Source of the DNA: Streptomyces sp. LHD-70
GTDB taxonomy: Bacteria > Actinomycetota > Actinomycetes > Streptomycetales > Streptomycetaceae
Length of the DNA stretch: 62,872 nt
Reading direction: 5' to 3'
Assembly (NCBI RefSeq): GCF_031157275.1
Contig: NZ_JAVIFW010000034.1
Coordinates: forward strand, 1-62,872
The notes under the pieces were generated by a model that saw nothing but the letters and a program-made list of their open reading frames with translations, was not told the origin of the DNA and ran no database searches. Shown one piece after another: positions 16,004 through 24,504 of this stretch. The translations under genes were made by a program, and so were the position numbers. The stretch's first letter is position 1; the number at the start of each line of letters is the position of its first letter.

Positions 16004-16954
16004 TCAGCCCTCCTGGGCGGTCGTCGGGGTGGGGGTGGGTGTGGGGGTGCCGCTCGCGGAACGGGAGCGGGTCAGCAGATACCAGCCGTCGCGCGAGAAG
16101 GCCGACGCCTCGTACCCGTCGGCGAACGCCTCGGTGAACACCTCGCGCACCGCGTGCCGCCAGCGCAGCGCCAGGGGCATGTCCTTCGCCCGCAGCGCGA
16201 GCACGTCCCCGGGCACCCGGCACCACCACCGCTCCCCGGACCGCAGCGCGAGCGGCGCCCCGTCCGGGGCCCGGCGGACCACCTCGGCCCCGGCCCGCCC
16301 GGCCGTGCCGTCGTCGACGTCGTGGCGGGGGGCGCACAGGTCCCAGGTGACGGTGAGCCGGTCGCTCTCGTCGCCGCCGTTGAACCCGTCGTCGAGCCGG
16401 CCGTAGAAGTCGACGACGTACTCCGTGCCGAGCCCGCCCAGCTTCACCAGGTTGAAGCGCGCGTTCCGGCCGAGCAGCGGGTCGAACGTCCACTGCATGC
16501 GTTCGGCGCCCCGCTCAAGGGACCACAGCCGCTGGGCCTGCTTCACGGCGAGGCCCACACCCCGGTCGGACGTGGCCGCCGCAGCCACCAGGGAGTACAC
16601 GGCCCGCTCCGCCGGCGGCTTGAACACCAGCACGGCCGCTCCGACGAGCCGGTCCCCGGCGTACGCGGCATGCACCGCGCCGCCCGCGTGCACCGCGCTG
16701 ATCAAGACGTCGGCGGGCAGCGGCGGCGCACCCGGCGGGGTGCCCCAGGTCTCGGCGAGGAAGTCCGTCACGGCAAGGACACCGGCCAGATCGCCGACGG
16801 TCCGGACCGTGACACCGGCGGCGGTCGCCGCGTCGGCCGCCGCACGCGCCGCCCGCTCCAAGGCATCGCTCCCGTGCGCCGCCCGCTCCAGGGCACCGCT
16901 CCCGCTCCCCGCACCGGGCGGCGCCGCACCACTTGCTGTCGTAGCACTGATCAT
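16004..16954 (-). CDS. COG3375-like GNAT acyltransferase, probable amino-acid N-succinyltransferase
   Basis: A 316-residue protein with a GNAT core near residues 55-170: DLAGVLAVTDFLAETWG, VHAAYAGDRLVGAAVLVF, and MQWTFDPLLGRNARFNLVKL, the last being typical of the COG3375 group. In Geobacillus-type NSAR operons a GNAT of this kind succinylates D-amino acids, feeding the racemase. Here it is translationally coupled to the racemase. ATG 16954 is preferred to the 17 residues further upstream because it starts closer to the conserved region, but no strong ribosome site decides. Residues 1-50 are low-complexity Ala/Gly. The acyl donor is inferred from context. Confidence 0.75.
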   Translation of the reverse strand: MISATTASGAAPPGAGSGSGALERAAHGSDALERAARAAADAATAAGVTVRTVGDLAGVLAVTDFLAETWGTPPGAPPLPADVLISAVHAGGAVHAAYAGDRLVGAAVLVFKPPAERAVYSLVAAAATSDRGVGLAVKQAQRLWSLERGAERMQWTFDPLLGRNARFNLVKLGGLGTEYVVDFYGRLDDGFNGGDESDRLTVTWDLCAPRHDVDDGTAGRAGAEVVRRAPDGAPLALRSGERWWCRVPGDVLALRAKDMPLALRWRHAVREVFTEAFADGYEASAFSRDGWYLLTRSRSASGTPTPTPTPTTAQEG

Positions 16955-17097
16955 GGCTGCCAGTCTGGGCACCGGAACGGCGGCCGTCTTTGCGCGTTCG
17001 TGCAAGGCTCACCCCGTCCCGTGATGCGATCCGCCAAGCGGCAGGTCCGCACCGGACGCGAGAATCGCCCTGCGACGCAGCCGTACGGGAGGAACAC

Positions 17098-18693
17098 ATG
17101 GAAGGCGACTGCACCCTGGAGGCCCTGCTCGACACCCTCGGGCAGCCGGCGCTCCGCCTGGTCACCGCGCCCGCGGGCACCGCGGTCCCCGTCACGGAGG
17201 TCCTCCTCCACGACCTCGGGACGCCCGTGCCGTACACACCGGGCGGACTCCTCCTCGCGGTCGGCCTGCGCGCCGACGCCGCCGCCGAGCTCGTACCGGC
17301 CGTCGCCGAGGCAGGCCTGACCGGGCTCGTCGTCCGGGGCGAGGGCGGGCCCGCCGAAGCCGCCCGCACCCACGGGGTGGCGCTGCTCGCCGTCGACGAG
17401 GACGTGTCCTGGCACCGTGTGCACCTGCTGATCGCCTCGGCCGTCGAGGCCGGACCCGCGCCCGTCGCGCAGGGCACCGGCGCCTCCGCGCTCGGCGACC
17501 TGTTCGCCCTGGCCAACGCGATCGCCGCGGCCGGCGGCGGCGCCACCACCGTCGAGGACCCGCGCCAGCGCATCCTCGCCTACTCCACCATCGACGGGCA
17601 GGTCATCGACGACAGCCGCCGCCAGGGCATCCTCGGCCGCCAAGTGCCCGGCAGCCGCGAGAACACCGAGCAGTACCGCCGACTCCACGCCGCGGCCCAC
17701 CCGTTGCGGCTCCCCGGCACCGAGCCCGGCGAGATCGAACGGCTCGCCGTCGCCATCCGCGCGGGCGGCGAGATCCTCGGCTCCCTCTGGATGATCGACA
17801 GCGGCCGGCTCGCACCCGACGCCGAGGAGATCCTCGCCCAGGGCGCCTCCACCGCCGCCTTCCACCTGCTGCGCGCCCGCGCCGCCGAGGACCTCACCCG
17901 CCACCAGTACGGGGACCTCCTGCACCGCCTCCTGAACGGCACCGCGGCTCCCGCGACCGCGGCCCGCAGGCTCGGCTTCGCCGAGGACAGCCCCGTCCGG
18001 GTCGTCGCGTTCGTCCTCGACGCCGCCCCCGGCGACGAACCCGCCGCCCCCGCCGACAGCGCGCAGGCCACCCTGCGCCTCCTCGACCACGTCCGCCTCC
18101 AGTGCGGGGCCCGCTACGGCCGGCACGCCTGCGTCGTCATCGACCACGTGGTGTACGCACTGCTGCCCGACGCGGGCCAGGACGGCGGCCGCCAGCGCCG
18201 CCTCATCGAGGACATCGCCGGGCAGGCCACCCGCGCGCTGCGCATCCCCGTGCGCGCCGGACTCGGCGGCACGGTCGCGGGCCTCGCCGACGTCGCCCGC
18301 TCCCGCGACGACGCCGACCGCGTCCTCACCGTCCTGGAGGACGACCGCGGCGTCGCCGCCATCGAGGACGTACGCCCCCGCGTCACCCTGCTGCGCCTCG
18401 GCGAGATCCTCGCCCACCGCACGGACCTGTCGACCGGCCCGTGGCAGGGCGTCCTCGCGTACGACGAGCAGCACGGCACCGACTACGCGGGCACCCTCAT
18501 CGCGTACTTCGACGCGGGCTGCGACATGGCGGGCGCCGCCCGGCTCCTCGCCGTCCACCCCAACACGTGCCGCTACCGCCTGAAGCAGATCAGGGAACAC
18601 CTGGACATCGATCTCGGCGACCCGGACGAACGGCTCGTCCTCTGGTTGCACCTGCGGATCCTCGCGCGGCTGCGGGCGCCCGGGCGGGCCTGA
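17098..18693 (+). CDS. PucR-family transcriptional regulator
   Basis: A 531-residue regulator. The N-terminal half is a PucR-type sensory domain, the middle a GGDEF-like CdaR region, and the C-terminus the PucR helix-turn-helix (LIAYFDAGCDMAGAARLLAV followed by HPNTCRYRLKQIREHLDIDL). The ATG at 17098 follows GGGAGGA. It is divergent from the GNAT/racemase pair and convergent with the M20 hydrolase, thus in the middle of the putative D-amino acid conversion cluster, which it probably activates in response to an amino-acid-related signal. Confidence 0.88.
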   Translation: MEGDCTLEALLDTLGQPALRLVTAPAGTAVPVTEVLLHDLGTPVPYTPGGLLLAVGLRADAAAELVPAVAEAGLTGLVVRGEGGPAEAARTHGVALLAVDEDVSWHRVHLLIASAVEAGPAPVAQGTGASALGDLFALANAIAAAGGGATTVEDPRQRILAYSTIDGQVIDDSRRQGILGRQVPGSRENTEQYRRLHAAAHPLRLPGTEPGEIERLAVAIRAGGEILGSLWMIDSGRLAPDAEEILAQGASTAAFHLLRARAAEDLTRHQYGDLLHRLLNGTAAPATAARRLGFAEDSPVRVVAFVLDAAPGDEPAAPADSAQATLRLLDHVRLQCGARYGRHACVVIDHVVYALLPDAGQDGGRQRRLIEDIAGQATRALRIPVRAGLGGTVAGLADVARSRDDADRVLTVLEDDRGVAAIEDVRPRVTLLRLGEILAHRTDLSTGPWQGVLAYDEQHGTDYAGTLIAYFDAGCDMAGAARLLAVHPNTCRYRLKQIREHLDIDLGDPDERLVLWLHLRILARLRAPGRA

Positions 18694-18735
18694 GCACTCC
18701 GGCCTGCTCGGCCCGCCCAAGTCCGCCCGCACCGC

Positions 18736-19809
18736 TCACGCCATCAGCCAGTCGCCCAACGCCGCCCGCACCGCCCGCAGTTCGGCCACCGGCACGTACT
18801 CCCCGGGTGTGTGCGCGAGGGACGGGTCGCCCGGCCCGAAGTTCAGCGCCGGGACGCCCGCGGCCGCGAAGCGGGACACGTCCGTCCAGCCGAGCTTGGC
18901 CCGCGGCTCTGTCCCCAGGCGGGCCAGGAGCGAGGCGGCCGCGGGGCGGGCGAGACCCGGCAGCGCGCCCGCGACGACCTCGGTCACCCGCACCTCGTAC
19001 TCCGGGAACAGCGCACGCACCAGCGCCTCCGCCTCCTTCGGTGAACGGCTCGGCGCGAAGCGGAGGTTGACGGTGACCACGCACGCGTCGGGTACGACAT
19101 TGCTCGCCACCCCCGCCCGTACCGCCACCGCGCTCAACGCCTCCCGGTACACCAGACCGTCGATCACCACGTCCCGTACGTCCCGCTCGTCGAGGCGGCG
19201 CAGGACCTCGGCCGCGCGGTGGGCCGCGTTCACACCCTGCCAGGGGCGGGCGGTGTGCGCGCGGGCGCCCCGTACGACAACGTCCGCCGTGAGGAAGCCC
19301 TGGCAGCCGCCCTCCACCAGGCCGCCCGACGGTTCCATCAGGATCGCCAGATCACCCGCGAGCAGCTCGGGCCGCTCGGCGGCGATTCGGCCGAGACCGT
19401 TGCGTTCGATGTGCGCCTCCTCGCACTCGTAGAACACGTACGTCACGTCCCGTGTCGGCGCCGGGACGGTCACCGCGGTGTGCAGGGCGACGGCCACACC
19501 GCCCTTCATGTCGCAGGCCCCGAGCCCGTACACCCGCCCGTCCACGAGCTGCGAGGGCAGGTTGTCGCAGGCCGGAACGGTGTCCAGGTGCCCGGCGATC
19601 ACGACCCGCTCCGCCCGGCCGAGATCGGTACGGGCGACGACCGAATGCCCGATCCGCTCGACCTCCAGATGCGGCGCGGCCCGCAGCGCACACTCCACCG
19701 CGTCCGCGAGCACCTCCTCCGCTCCGCTCTGAGACGGCACGTCGACCAACGCGCGCGTCAACTCGACCAGATCCGCCGCCGGTTGAAGAACGACCTCGTC
19801 GTACGTCAT
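18736..19809 (-). CDS. M20 metallopeptidase, succinyl-diaminopimelate desuccinylase-like (probable N-succinylamino acid desuccinylase)
   Basis: A 357-residue cytoplasmic di-zinc hydrolase. Metal and catalytic residues are visible in order: AGHLDTVP (His, Asp), GACDMKGG (bridging Asp), YECEEAH (catalytic Glu pair), LMEPSGG and the late His in LAHTPGEYVPV. Sequence style is DapE. The ATG overlaps the stop of the upstream amino-acid permease (ATGA). With the NSAR and GNAT genes 2-3 kb away, cleavage of N-succinyl-L-amino acids is likelier than a second lysine-pathway DapE, though the latter cannot be excluded from this window alone. Confidence 0.83.
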   Translation of the reverse strand: MTYDEVVLQPAADLVELTRALVDVPSQSGAEEVLADAVECALRAAPHLEVERIGHSVVARTDLGRAERVVIAGHLDTVPACDNLPSQLVDGRVYGLGACDMKGGVAVALHTAVTVPAPTRDVTYVFYECEEAHIERNGLGRIAAERPELLAGDLAILMEPSGGLVEGGCQGFLTADVVVRGARAHTARPWQGVNAAHRAAEVLRRLDERDVRDVVIDGLVYREALSAVAVRAGVASNVVPDACVVTVNLRFAPSRSPKEAEALVRALFPEYEVRVTEVVAGALPGLARPAAASLLARLGTEPRAKLGWTDVSRFAAAGVPALNFGPGDPSLAHTPGEYVPVAELRAVRAALGDWLMA

Positions 19810-21272
19810 GCCCCCGCCTCCACATCCGCCTTCGCCGCCTCGACGTGTCCGTCCGGCTCCCGCAGCGCCGAGTGCCGGTGGCCGAAGCACAGGTAGAGCA
19901 CCGCGGCGAGCGCCAGCCAGCAGCCGAAGAGCGTCCAGGTCACCCCGGGCAGCAGCCAGGCGAGATACAGGCAGGACACCGCCGACAGGATCGGCACGAC
20001 CGGGTACAGCGGCACCCGGTACGAGCGCGGCGCGTCCGGCGCGATCCGGCGCAGCACCACCACCGCGGCCGCCACCGCCACGAACGCGATCAGTGTGCCC
20101 ATGCTCGTCAGGTCGGCCAGGTACTGCAGCGGCACGAACGCCGCGAGGCCACCGACGAGCGAGCCCACGAACCAGGTGTTCCGCACGGGCGTGTGCCGCT
20201 TCCGGTCGACCCGGCGGAACACCTGCGGAACCAGTCCGTCCCGCGCCATCGAGAACACGATGCGCGTCTGCCCGTACAGCGTGACCAGCACGACGCTGAA
20301 GATGGAGACGACGACACCGGCCGAGAGGACCAACGCGGGCCAGCTCGCGCCCGTCACGTCCCGCAGGATCTGCGCGAGCACGGCCTCACCCGCGTCCGCC
20401 TGCTCGCCGAACCGCGCGGCCGGCTGGGCGCCGAGCGCCGCCACCGACACGAGGATGTAGAGCGCGGTGACCGTGGCGAGCGTCAGCATCAGCGCGAGCG
20501 GAATGGTGCGCCGCGGATCGCGCACCTCCTCGCTCGCGGTCGCCACGGTGTCGAAGCCCACGTACGTGAAGAACACCCCGGACGCGGCAAGACCCACACC
20601 CGTCATGCCGTGCGGGGCGAAGTCCGCGAAGTTGCCGCTGTCGAAGGCGGTGAACGCCACGGCGGCGAAGAACAGCAGCACCAGGATCTTCACGGTCACC
20701 ATCACCGCGTTCACGGCCGCCGACTCGCGCGTGCCCCGCGCGAGCAGCAGGGAGCAGAGCAGCACCACGACCAGCGCCGGCACGTTCACCAGGCCACCGG
20801 CGCCCGGCGGTTGACTGATCGCGTCCGGCAGCGTGAAGCCGAACAGCGTGCCGGTGACCTCGTTCAGATACTGCCCCCAGCTCACCGCCACGGTCGACGC
20901 GGCCACCCCGTACTCGAGGACCAGACACCAGGCCACGAGATACGCGGCCCCCTCGCCAAGGGAGGCGTACGCGTAGGAGTACGTGCTCCCCGCCACCGGC
21001 ACCGCACCCGCCAGCTCGACGTAGCAGAGCGCACCGAGGCCCGCGACGACGGCCGCCAGGACGAACGCCAGGATCACCGCGGGCCCGGCCTTCGGCACGC
21101 CCGTGCCGAGGACGAAGAAGATGCCGGTGCCGATGACGGAGCTGATGCCGATCAGCGTCAACTGGCCGAGCCCCATGGTGCGTTGCAGTCCGCCCGACCC
21201 CTCGGCGCCGGCCTCCTCGATCATCGAATCCAGCGGTTTGCGGCGGCACAGCCGGCCGGCCCATCTGCCCAT
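19806..21272 (-). CDS. APC-family amino acid permease
   Basis: A 488-residue membrane protein with about twelve to fourteen helices. The first helix carries the APC motif GISSVIGTGIFFVLGTG with the broken-helix glycines; GLGALCYVELAGAVPVAGSTYSYA follows, as in cationic amino-acid transporter (CAT/YfnA) members. The ATG at 21272 is supported by CTCCAGGAGGACTC. Residues further upstream in the same frame are not needed. It is translationally coupled to the M20 hydrolase and probably imports the amino acid handled by the cluster. Confidence 0.9.
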   Translation of the reverse strand: MGRWAGRLCRRKPLDSMIEEAGAEGSGGLQRTMGLGQLTLIGISSVIGTGIFFVLGTGVPKAGPAVILAFVLAAVVAGLGALCYVELAGAVPVAGSTYSYAYASLGEGAAYLVAWCLVLEYGVAASTVAVSWGQYLNEVTGTLFGFTLPDAISQPPGAGGLVNVPALVVVLLCSLLLARGTRESAAVNAVMVTVKILVLLFFAAVAFTAFDSGNFADFAPHGMTGVGLAASGVFFTYVGFDTVATASEEVRDPRRTIPLALMLTLATVTALYILVSVAALGAQPAARFGEQADAGEAVLAQILRDVTGASWPALVLSAGVVVSIFSVVLVTLYGQTRIVFSMARDGLVPQVFRRVDRKRHTPVRNTWFVGSLVGGLAAFVPLQYLADLTSMGTLIAFVAVAAAVVVLRRIAPDAPRSYRVPLYPVVPILSAVSCLYLAWLLPGVTWTLFGCWLALAAVLYLCFGHRHSALREPDGHVEAAKADVEAGA

Positions 21273-21451
21273 GAGTCCTCCTGGAGATCCCCTCGCACCC
21301 CCGGCTGCAGCCAGGGATGCGGGGGATCTTCCGGGAACGCCACGGGCCGGACAACGGTGGATCCGCACAACCGGGGCCACCGTCATTGGCCGATACGACA
21401 GTCATGGGCCGATGCGACAGTCACCGGCCGCGCCCGGTGCGCCCGCGCGGC

Positions 21452-22966
21452 TCAGTCGGTGAAGTTGCTGCCGAGGCGCGGCGTTCCCGCGGTGGAGATG
21501 CCCACGTCCGAGGCGTAGATGCCGCCGGGGGAGGTGAGCGAGCCGTCGGCGCCCGAGTCCAGGACGTGCACGGCGCCGTTGCCGCCGTTCTCGCCGTAGG
21601 CCCCGATGACGACGTCGTCGCGGCCGTCGCCGTTCAGGTCGTCGAGGTGCACGTCCGAGCCGAAGAAGTCGTCGGTCTCACCGGAGTTGGGCACTCCGGG
21701 CGTGTTCTGCTCCAGGAAGCGCGCACCCTCACCGGTGATGCCGGACCCGTCCGCCGCCCCGTACAGCACGGTCACCGCGCCCGCATCGAGGACGCCGTCC
21801 AGGTCCTCGCCGGGAGCGCCGACGACCAGGTCGAGCCGGCCGTCCCCGTTCACGTCGCCGAGCTCGAGCTCGGCGCCGAACACGTCGTTCTGCTCACCGC
21901 CGCCCGGCACGCCCGCCGTGTCCTGGCTGAACGTGTCGGTGCCGCCGTCGGGCCCGCTCGCCGCACCGCGCACCACGTGCACGGCTCCGCCCTTGCGGGC
22001 CCCGGCTATGCCCTCGTCCCACAGCATGCCGATGACGATGTCGCCGTACCCGTCGCTGTCGGTGTCACCCACGTCCGTGATGTGCCCGCCGGGCAGCCGC
22101 TGCGCCCCGCTCGCCGTGACACCGGCCGCACTGCCCGGCAGCCAGAAGTTGGCGTTGTACGTGTCGGACTTGTCGAAGCCGTCGACGATCAAGTCCTCCC
22201 GGCCGTCCGCGTTCACATCGCCCGAGTGCAGGTTGAGCGGCCCGGTGCCCGCTTCGTTCAGCACGGGCGGCACCACGGTGTAGTGGCGGCCGACCGCGCC
22301 GGTGCGCGAGATGCCCCCGGAGAACACGTCGAGCGTCGCCGCGCCGGAGCGCGCGCCCACGACCAGGTCGTCCCGCCCGTCCCCGTCGAAGTCGCCGGCC
22401 TCCAGGGTGCCGCCGAAGGTGTCGTGCTGGGTGGGCCGCGGGTCCTTCACCGTCGTCCCCGTGGACAGTCCGCTGGCGGACCCCCACAGGACGGTGACGC
22501 TGCCGCCGTCGACGTCGCTGCCGACATCCTCGCGGACGGTGCCCACGGCCAGGTCGTCGTAGCCGTCGCCGTCGAAGTCGCCGTGCGCGCTGTCGGAGCC
22601 GAACAGGTCGTCCTTCTCGGCGGCGCCGGGCACCCCGGCCGAGTTCTGGCTGAACGTGACGGAACGGGGGCCACCCGGCTGCCCGTAGAGCGCGGTGACC
22701 TGCCCGGCCTCCGCCTGCCCGGCCACGTGCGCGCCGGCGGCGGACACGGCGGTGTCCGCGTACCCGTCGTTGTTGAAGTCGGCCCGGTCGGCCCGGTCGG
22801 CGGCGGCCGGGTCCGGTGCCTCGACGGCCGCGGCGGTCCCGGTGGCGGTCGCGACGACCCCTCCGCTCAACGCGACCACCACGGCGGTGGCGGCGGCCAT
22901 CCCCATCCGTCCGGGCCGCTGCGCGGGCGTGCCGGGTCTGTGCTTGGACATGCGGTGCTTGGGCAT
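21452..22966 (-). CDS. Secreted FG-GAP (integrin alpha-like) repeat protein
   Basis: A 504-residue exported protein. A Sec signal peptide (residues 1-48, basic start then VVVALSGGVVATATGT) is followed by about seven FG-GAP repeats with calcium-loop sequences such as DFNNDGYAD, DFDGDGYDD, DFDGDGRDD, DVNADGRED, DTDSDGYGD, DVNGDGRLD and DLNGDGRDD. These form a seven-bladed propeller; each D-x-D-x-D-G loop binds calcium. Function in streptomycetes is unknown: adhesion or a carbohydrate/protein-binding role are suggested for the fold. The start at 22966 has a TAGGAGAG site. No partner gene is adjacent. Confidence 0.9.
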   Translation of the reverse strand: MPKHRMSKHRPGTPAQRPGRMGMAAATAVVVALSGGVVATATGTAAAVEAPDPAAADRADRADFNNDGYADTAVSAAGAHVAGQAEAGQVTALYGQPGGPRSVTFSQNSAGVPGAAEKDDLFGSDSAHGDFDGDGYDDLAVGTVREDVGSDVDGGSVTVLWGSASGLSTGTTVKDPRPTQHDTFGGTLEAGDFDGDGRDDLVVGARSGAATLDVFSGGISRTGAVGRHYTVVPPVLNEAGTGPLNLHSGDVNADGREDLIVDGFDKSDTYNANFWLPGSAAGVTASGAQRLPGGHITDVGDTDSDGYGDIVIGMLWDEGIAGARKGGAVHVVRGAASGPDGGTDTFSQDTAGVPGGGEQNDVFGAELELGDVNGDGRLDLVVGAPGEDLDGVLDAGAVTVLYGAADGSGITGEGARFLEQNTPGVPNSGETDDFFGSDVHLDDLNGDGRDDVVIGAYGENGGNGAVHVLDSGADGSLTSPGGIYASDVGISTAGTPRLGSNFTD

Positions 22967-23206
22967 GCGGTTCTCTCCTACGGCATAGGGGAGGCCGGAC
23001 CGGCCACCCCTCCGACGAACGCCGACCGCCCCGGTTCGCCGGGTGTTCTCCCGTACGTCACCGGGCGGTTGGCGATCAGGAGACCGCTGGAGGGGATCAA
23101 GGGTTGTACGAGCTTTGGCCGGCGGCCGACGAGCGGGTGCGGCCGGGCAAGTCAGGGGGAGTCGCGGCACGGTGACGGCCCGCCCCGTAAGATCCCCGAA
23201 GGGATG

Positions 23207-23279
23207 GGGCCCGTAGCGCAGGGGTTGTCGCGCCTTCACCGCATGTGGGAGGACGCCGGTTCGAATCCGGCCGGCCCCA
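23207..23279 (+). tRNA. Atypical tRNA-like gene, anticodon uncertain (GCA or CAT register)
   Basis: A 73-base cloverleaf can be drawn. T8, A9, a GCGC/GCGC D-stem, a perfect 5-bp T-stem with the standard TTCGAAT loop at positions 54-60, and A73 are at canonical places. Oddities: the acceptor stem pairs perfectly only if one cytosine (about 23212) is bulged and the base at 23206 is included; the D-loop is long (10) and the variable loop short (3-4). The anticodon arm has two registers (loop CCGCATG with GCA, or CGCATGT with CAT), neither with U33. No CCA is encoded. Bases 23201-23205 and 23279-23283 extend the acceptor helix. It may be a divergent functional tRNA or a decayed one. Confidence 0.55.
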
Positions 23280-23379
23280 TCCCATCCCGTCCCGTCCCGG
23301 GGCCCCGCCTCCGGTCGGCGCGCCGATCGGCGAAAATGGTCGTGTCCACCCGTTCCGCCAGCGAGGAGCACGCGCGCAC

Positions 23380-24426
23380 ATGGCCAGTTCCGCCTCCACC
23401 CCGAGGCCGCCGACGATCGCCGATGTGGCGCGGGTCGCCGGGGTTTCGCGTACGACCGTGTCGCACGCGCTCAACGGGCTCGGCAAGGTCGACCCGCGGA
23501 CGCGGGAGCGGATCAAGAAGGTCGCGGCCGAGCTCGGGTACCGGCCCAACCTCCGCGCCCAGCGGCTGCGGCGGGGCCAGGCGAAGGCCATCGCGCTCGC
23601 CTCCTCCATGCCGTTCGCCGTCGCGGGCGGGCCCTCTCGGCTCGGGTTCTACATGGAGGTCGCCGCCGCCGCCGCGGAGAGCGCGCTGCTGCACGACTAC
23701 GCGCTCGTGCTCGTACCGCCCGTGCAGTCCGGATCCGCGCTGTACTCCGTCGACATCGACGGAGCCATCGTCGTCGAGCCGGACGTCCAGGACGCCGCCG
23801 CCGCGCAGCTGCGGGCGCGCGGGCTTCCGTACGTGGCGCTCGGCCGGCCCGTGGCGCCCGACGAGGACGCCCCGTACGTCGACCTGCACGGCGGCCTCGT
23901 CGCCGAGCTGCTCCTCGGCCATCTGCGCGAACAGGGCGCCGCCCACCCGGCGTTGATCGTCGGCGCCGGGTCCCGGCACTCGACCGTCGACGCACTCGCC
24001 GCGTACGAGCGCCTCGCCGCCGAGCACGGCTGGGACCCGATCGTGGCCAGGGTCCCGGAGTCCGGCGGCGAGCAGGCGGGGTACGAGCAGTGCGCCGCGC
24101 TGCTCGCCGACCACCCCGAGACCGACGCGGTCTGCGCCCTCGTGGACGCCTTCGCGGTGGGCGCGGTCCGGGCGATCCGGGACAGCGGGCGCAGCGTGCC
24201 CGACGACGTCATGGTCGTCACCCGGTACGACGGACTCCGCGCCCGCACCTGCGAACCGCCCCTCACCGCGGTCGACCTGCACCTCGACCAAGTCGCCGCG
24301 GACGCAGTGGAGTTGCTCCTCGCGCGGCTGCGCGGCGACACCGAGGTGTCCGCCACCGCGACCGCCCCGGAGCCCCGCCTGATCGCCCGGCAGTCGTCGG
24401 TACGCGGCAACCCTCGAACCCCGTAG
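23380..24426 (+). CDS. LacI-family transcriptional regulator
   Basis: A 348-residue repressor: helix-turn-helix and hinge (PTIADVARVAGVSRTTVSHA, then LNGLGKVDPRTRERI) and a C-terminal effector domain (GAAHPALIVGAG; DAVCALVDAFAVGAVRAI; DDVMVVTRYDGLRART). The ATG at 23380 follows GAGGAG. It is convergent with the TSUP/amidohydrolase/NCS2 operon, and the double palindrome in front of that operon has LacI-type symmetry, so this is the best candidate repressor for it. The ligand is then probably a nucleobase or heterocycle rather than a sugar. The stop codon lies inside the palindrome at 24424. Confidence 0.9.
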   Translation: MASSASTPRPPTIADVARVAGVSRTTVSHALNGLGKVDPRTRERIKKVAAELGYRPNLRAQRLRRGQAKAIALASSMPFAVAGGPSRLGFYMEVAAAAAESALLHDYALVLVPPVQSGSALYSVDIDGAIVVEPDVQDAAAAQLRARGLPYVALGRPVAPDEDAPYVDLHGGLVAELLLGHLREQGAAHPALIVGAGSRHSTVDALAAYERLAAEHGWDPIVARVPESGGEQAGYEQCAALLADHPETDAVCALVDAFAVGAVRAIRDSGRSVPDDVMVVTRYDGLRARTCEPPLTAVDLHLDQVAADAVELLLARLRGDTEVSATATAPEPRLIARQSSVRGNPRTP

Positions 24427-24489
24427 GCCGTGTCCGTAAAGTCCCGCCTGCCCGCCGGGCGGACGACGGGACTTTACGGACACGGCCTA
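24424..24489. repeat. 66-bp perfect palindrome (23-bp arms), MITE-like and/or bidirectional terminator
   Basis: Arms 24424-24446 and 24467-24489 are perfect reverse complements, with a 20-base GC-rich loop that has its own small stem. The arms start TAGGCCGTGTCCGTAAAGTC; the outer TA could be a target duplication. It supplies the stop codon of the LacI gene and sits between convergent genes, so it can act as a terminator. The low GC of its arms and their perfection suggest a recent miniature inverted-repeat element. Confidence 0.7.
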
Positions 24490-24504
24490 GCAACGACCCC
24501 GCGC

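Noticed and set aside
19452..21518. 688-residue plus-strand frame opposite the permease
   Set aside because: Arginine/histidine-rich shadow of the APC permease, whose motifs and membrane helices are clear on the minus strand.
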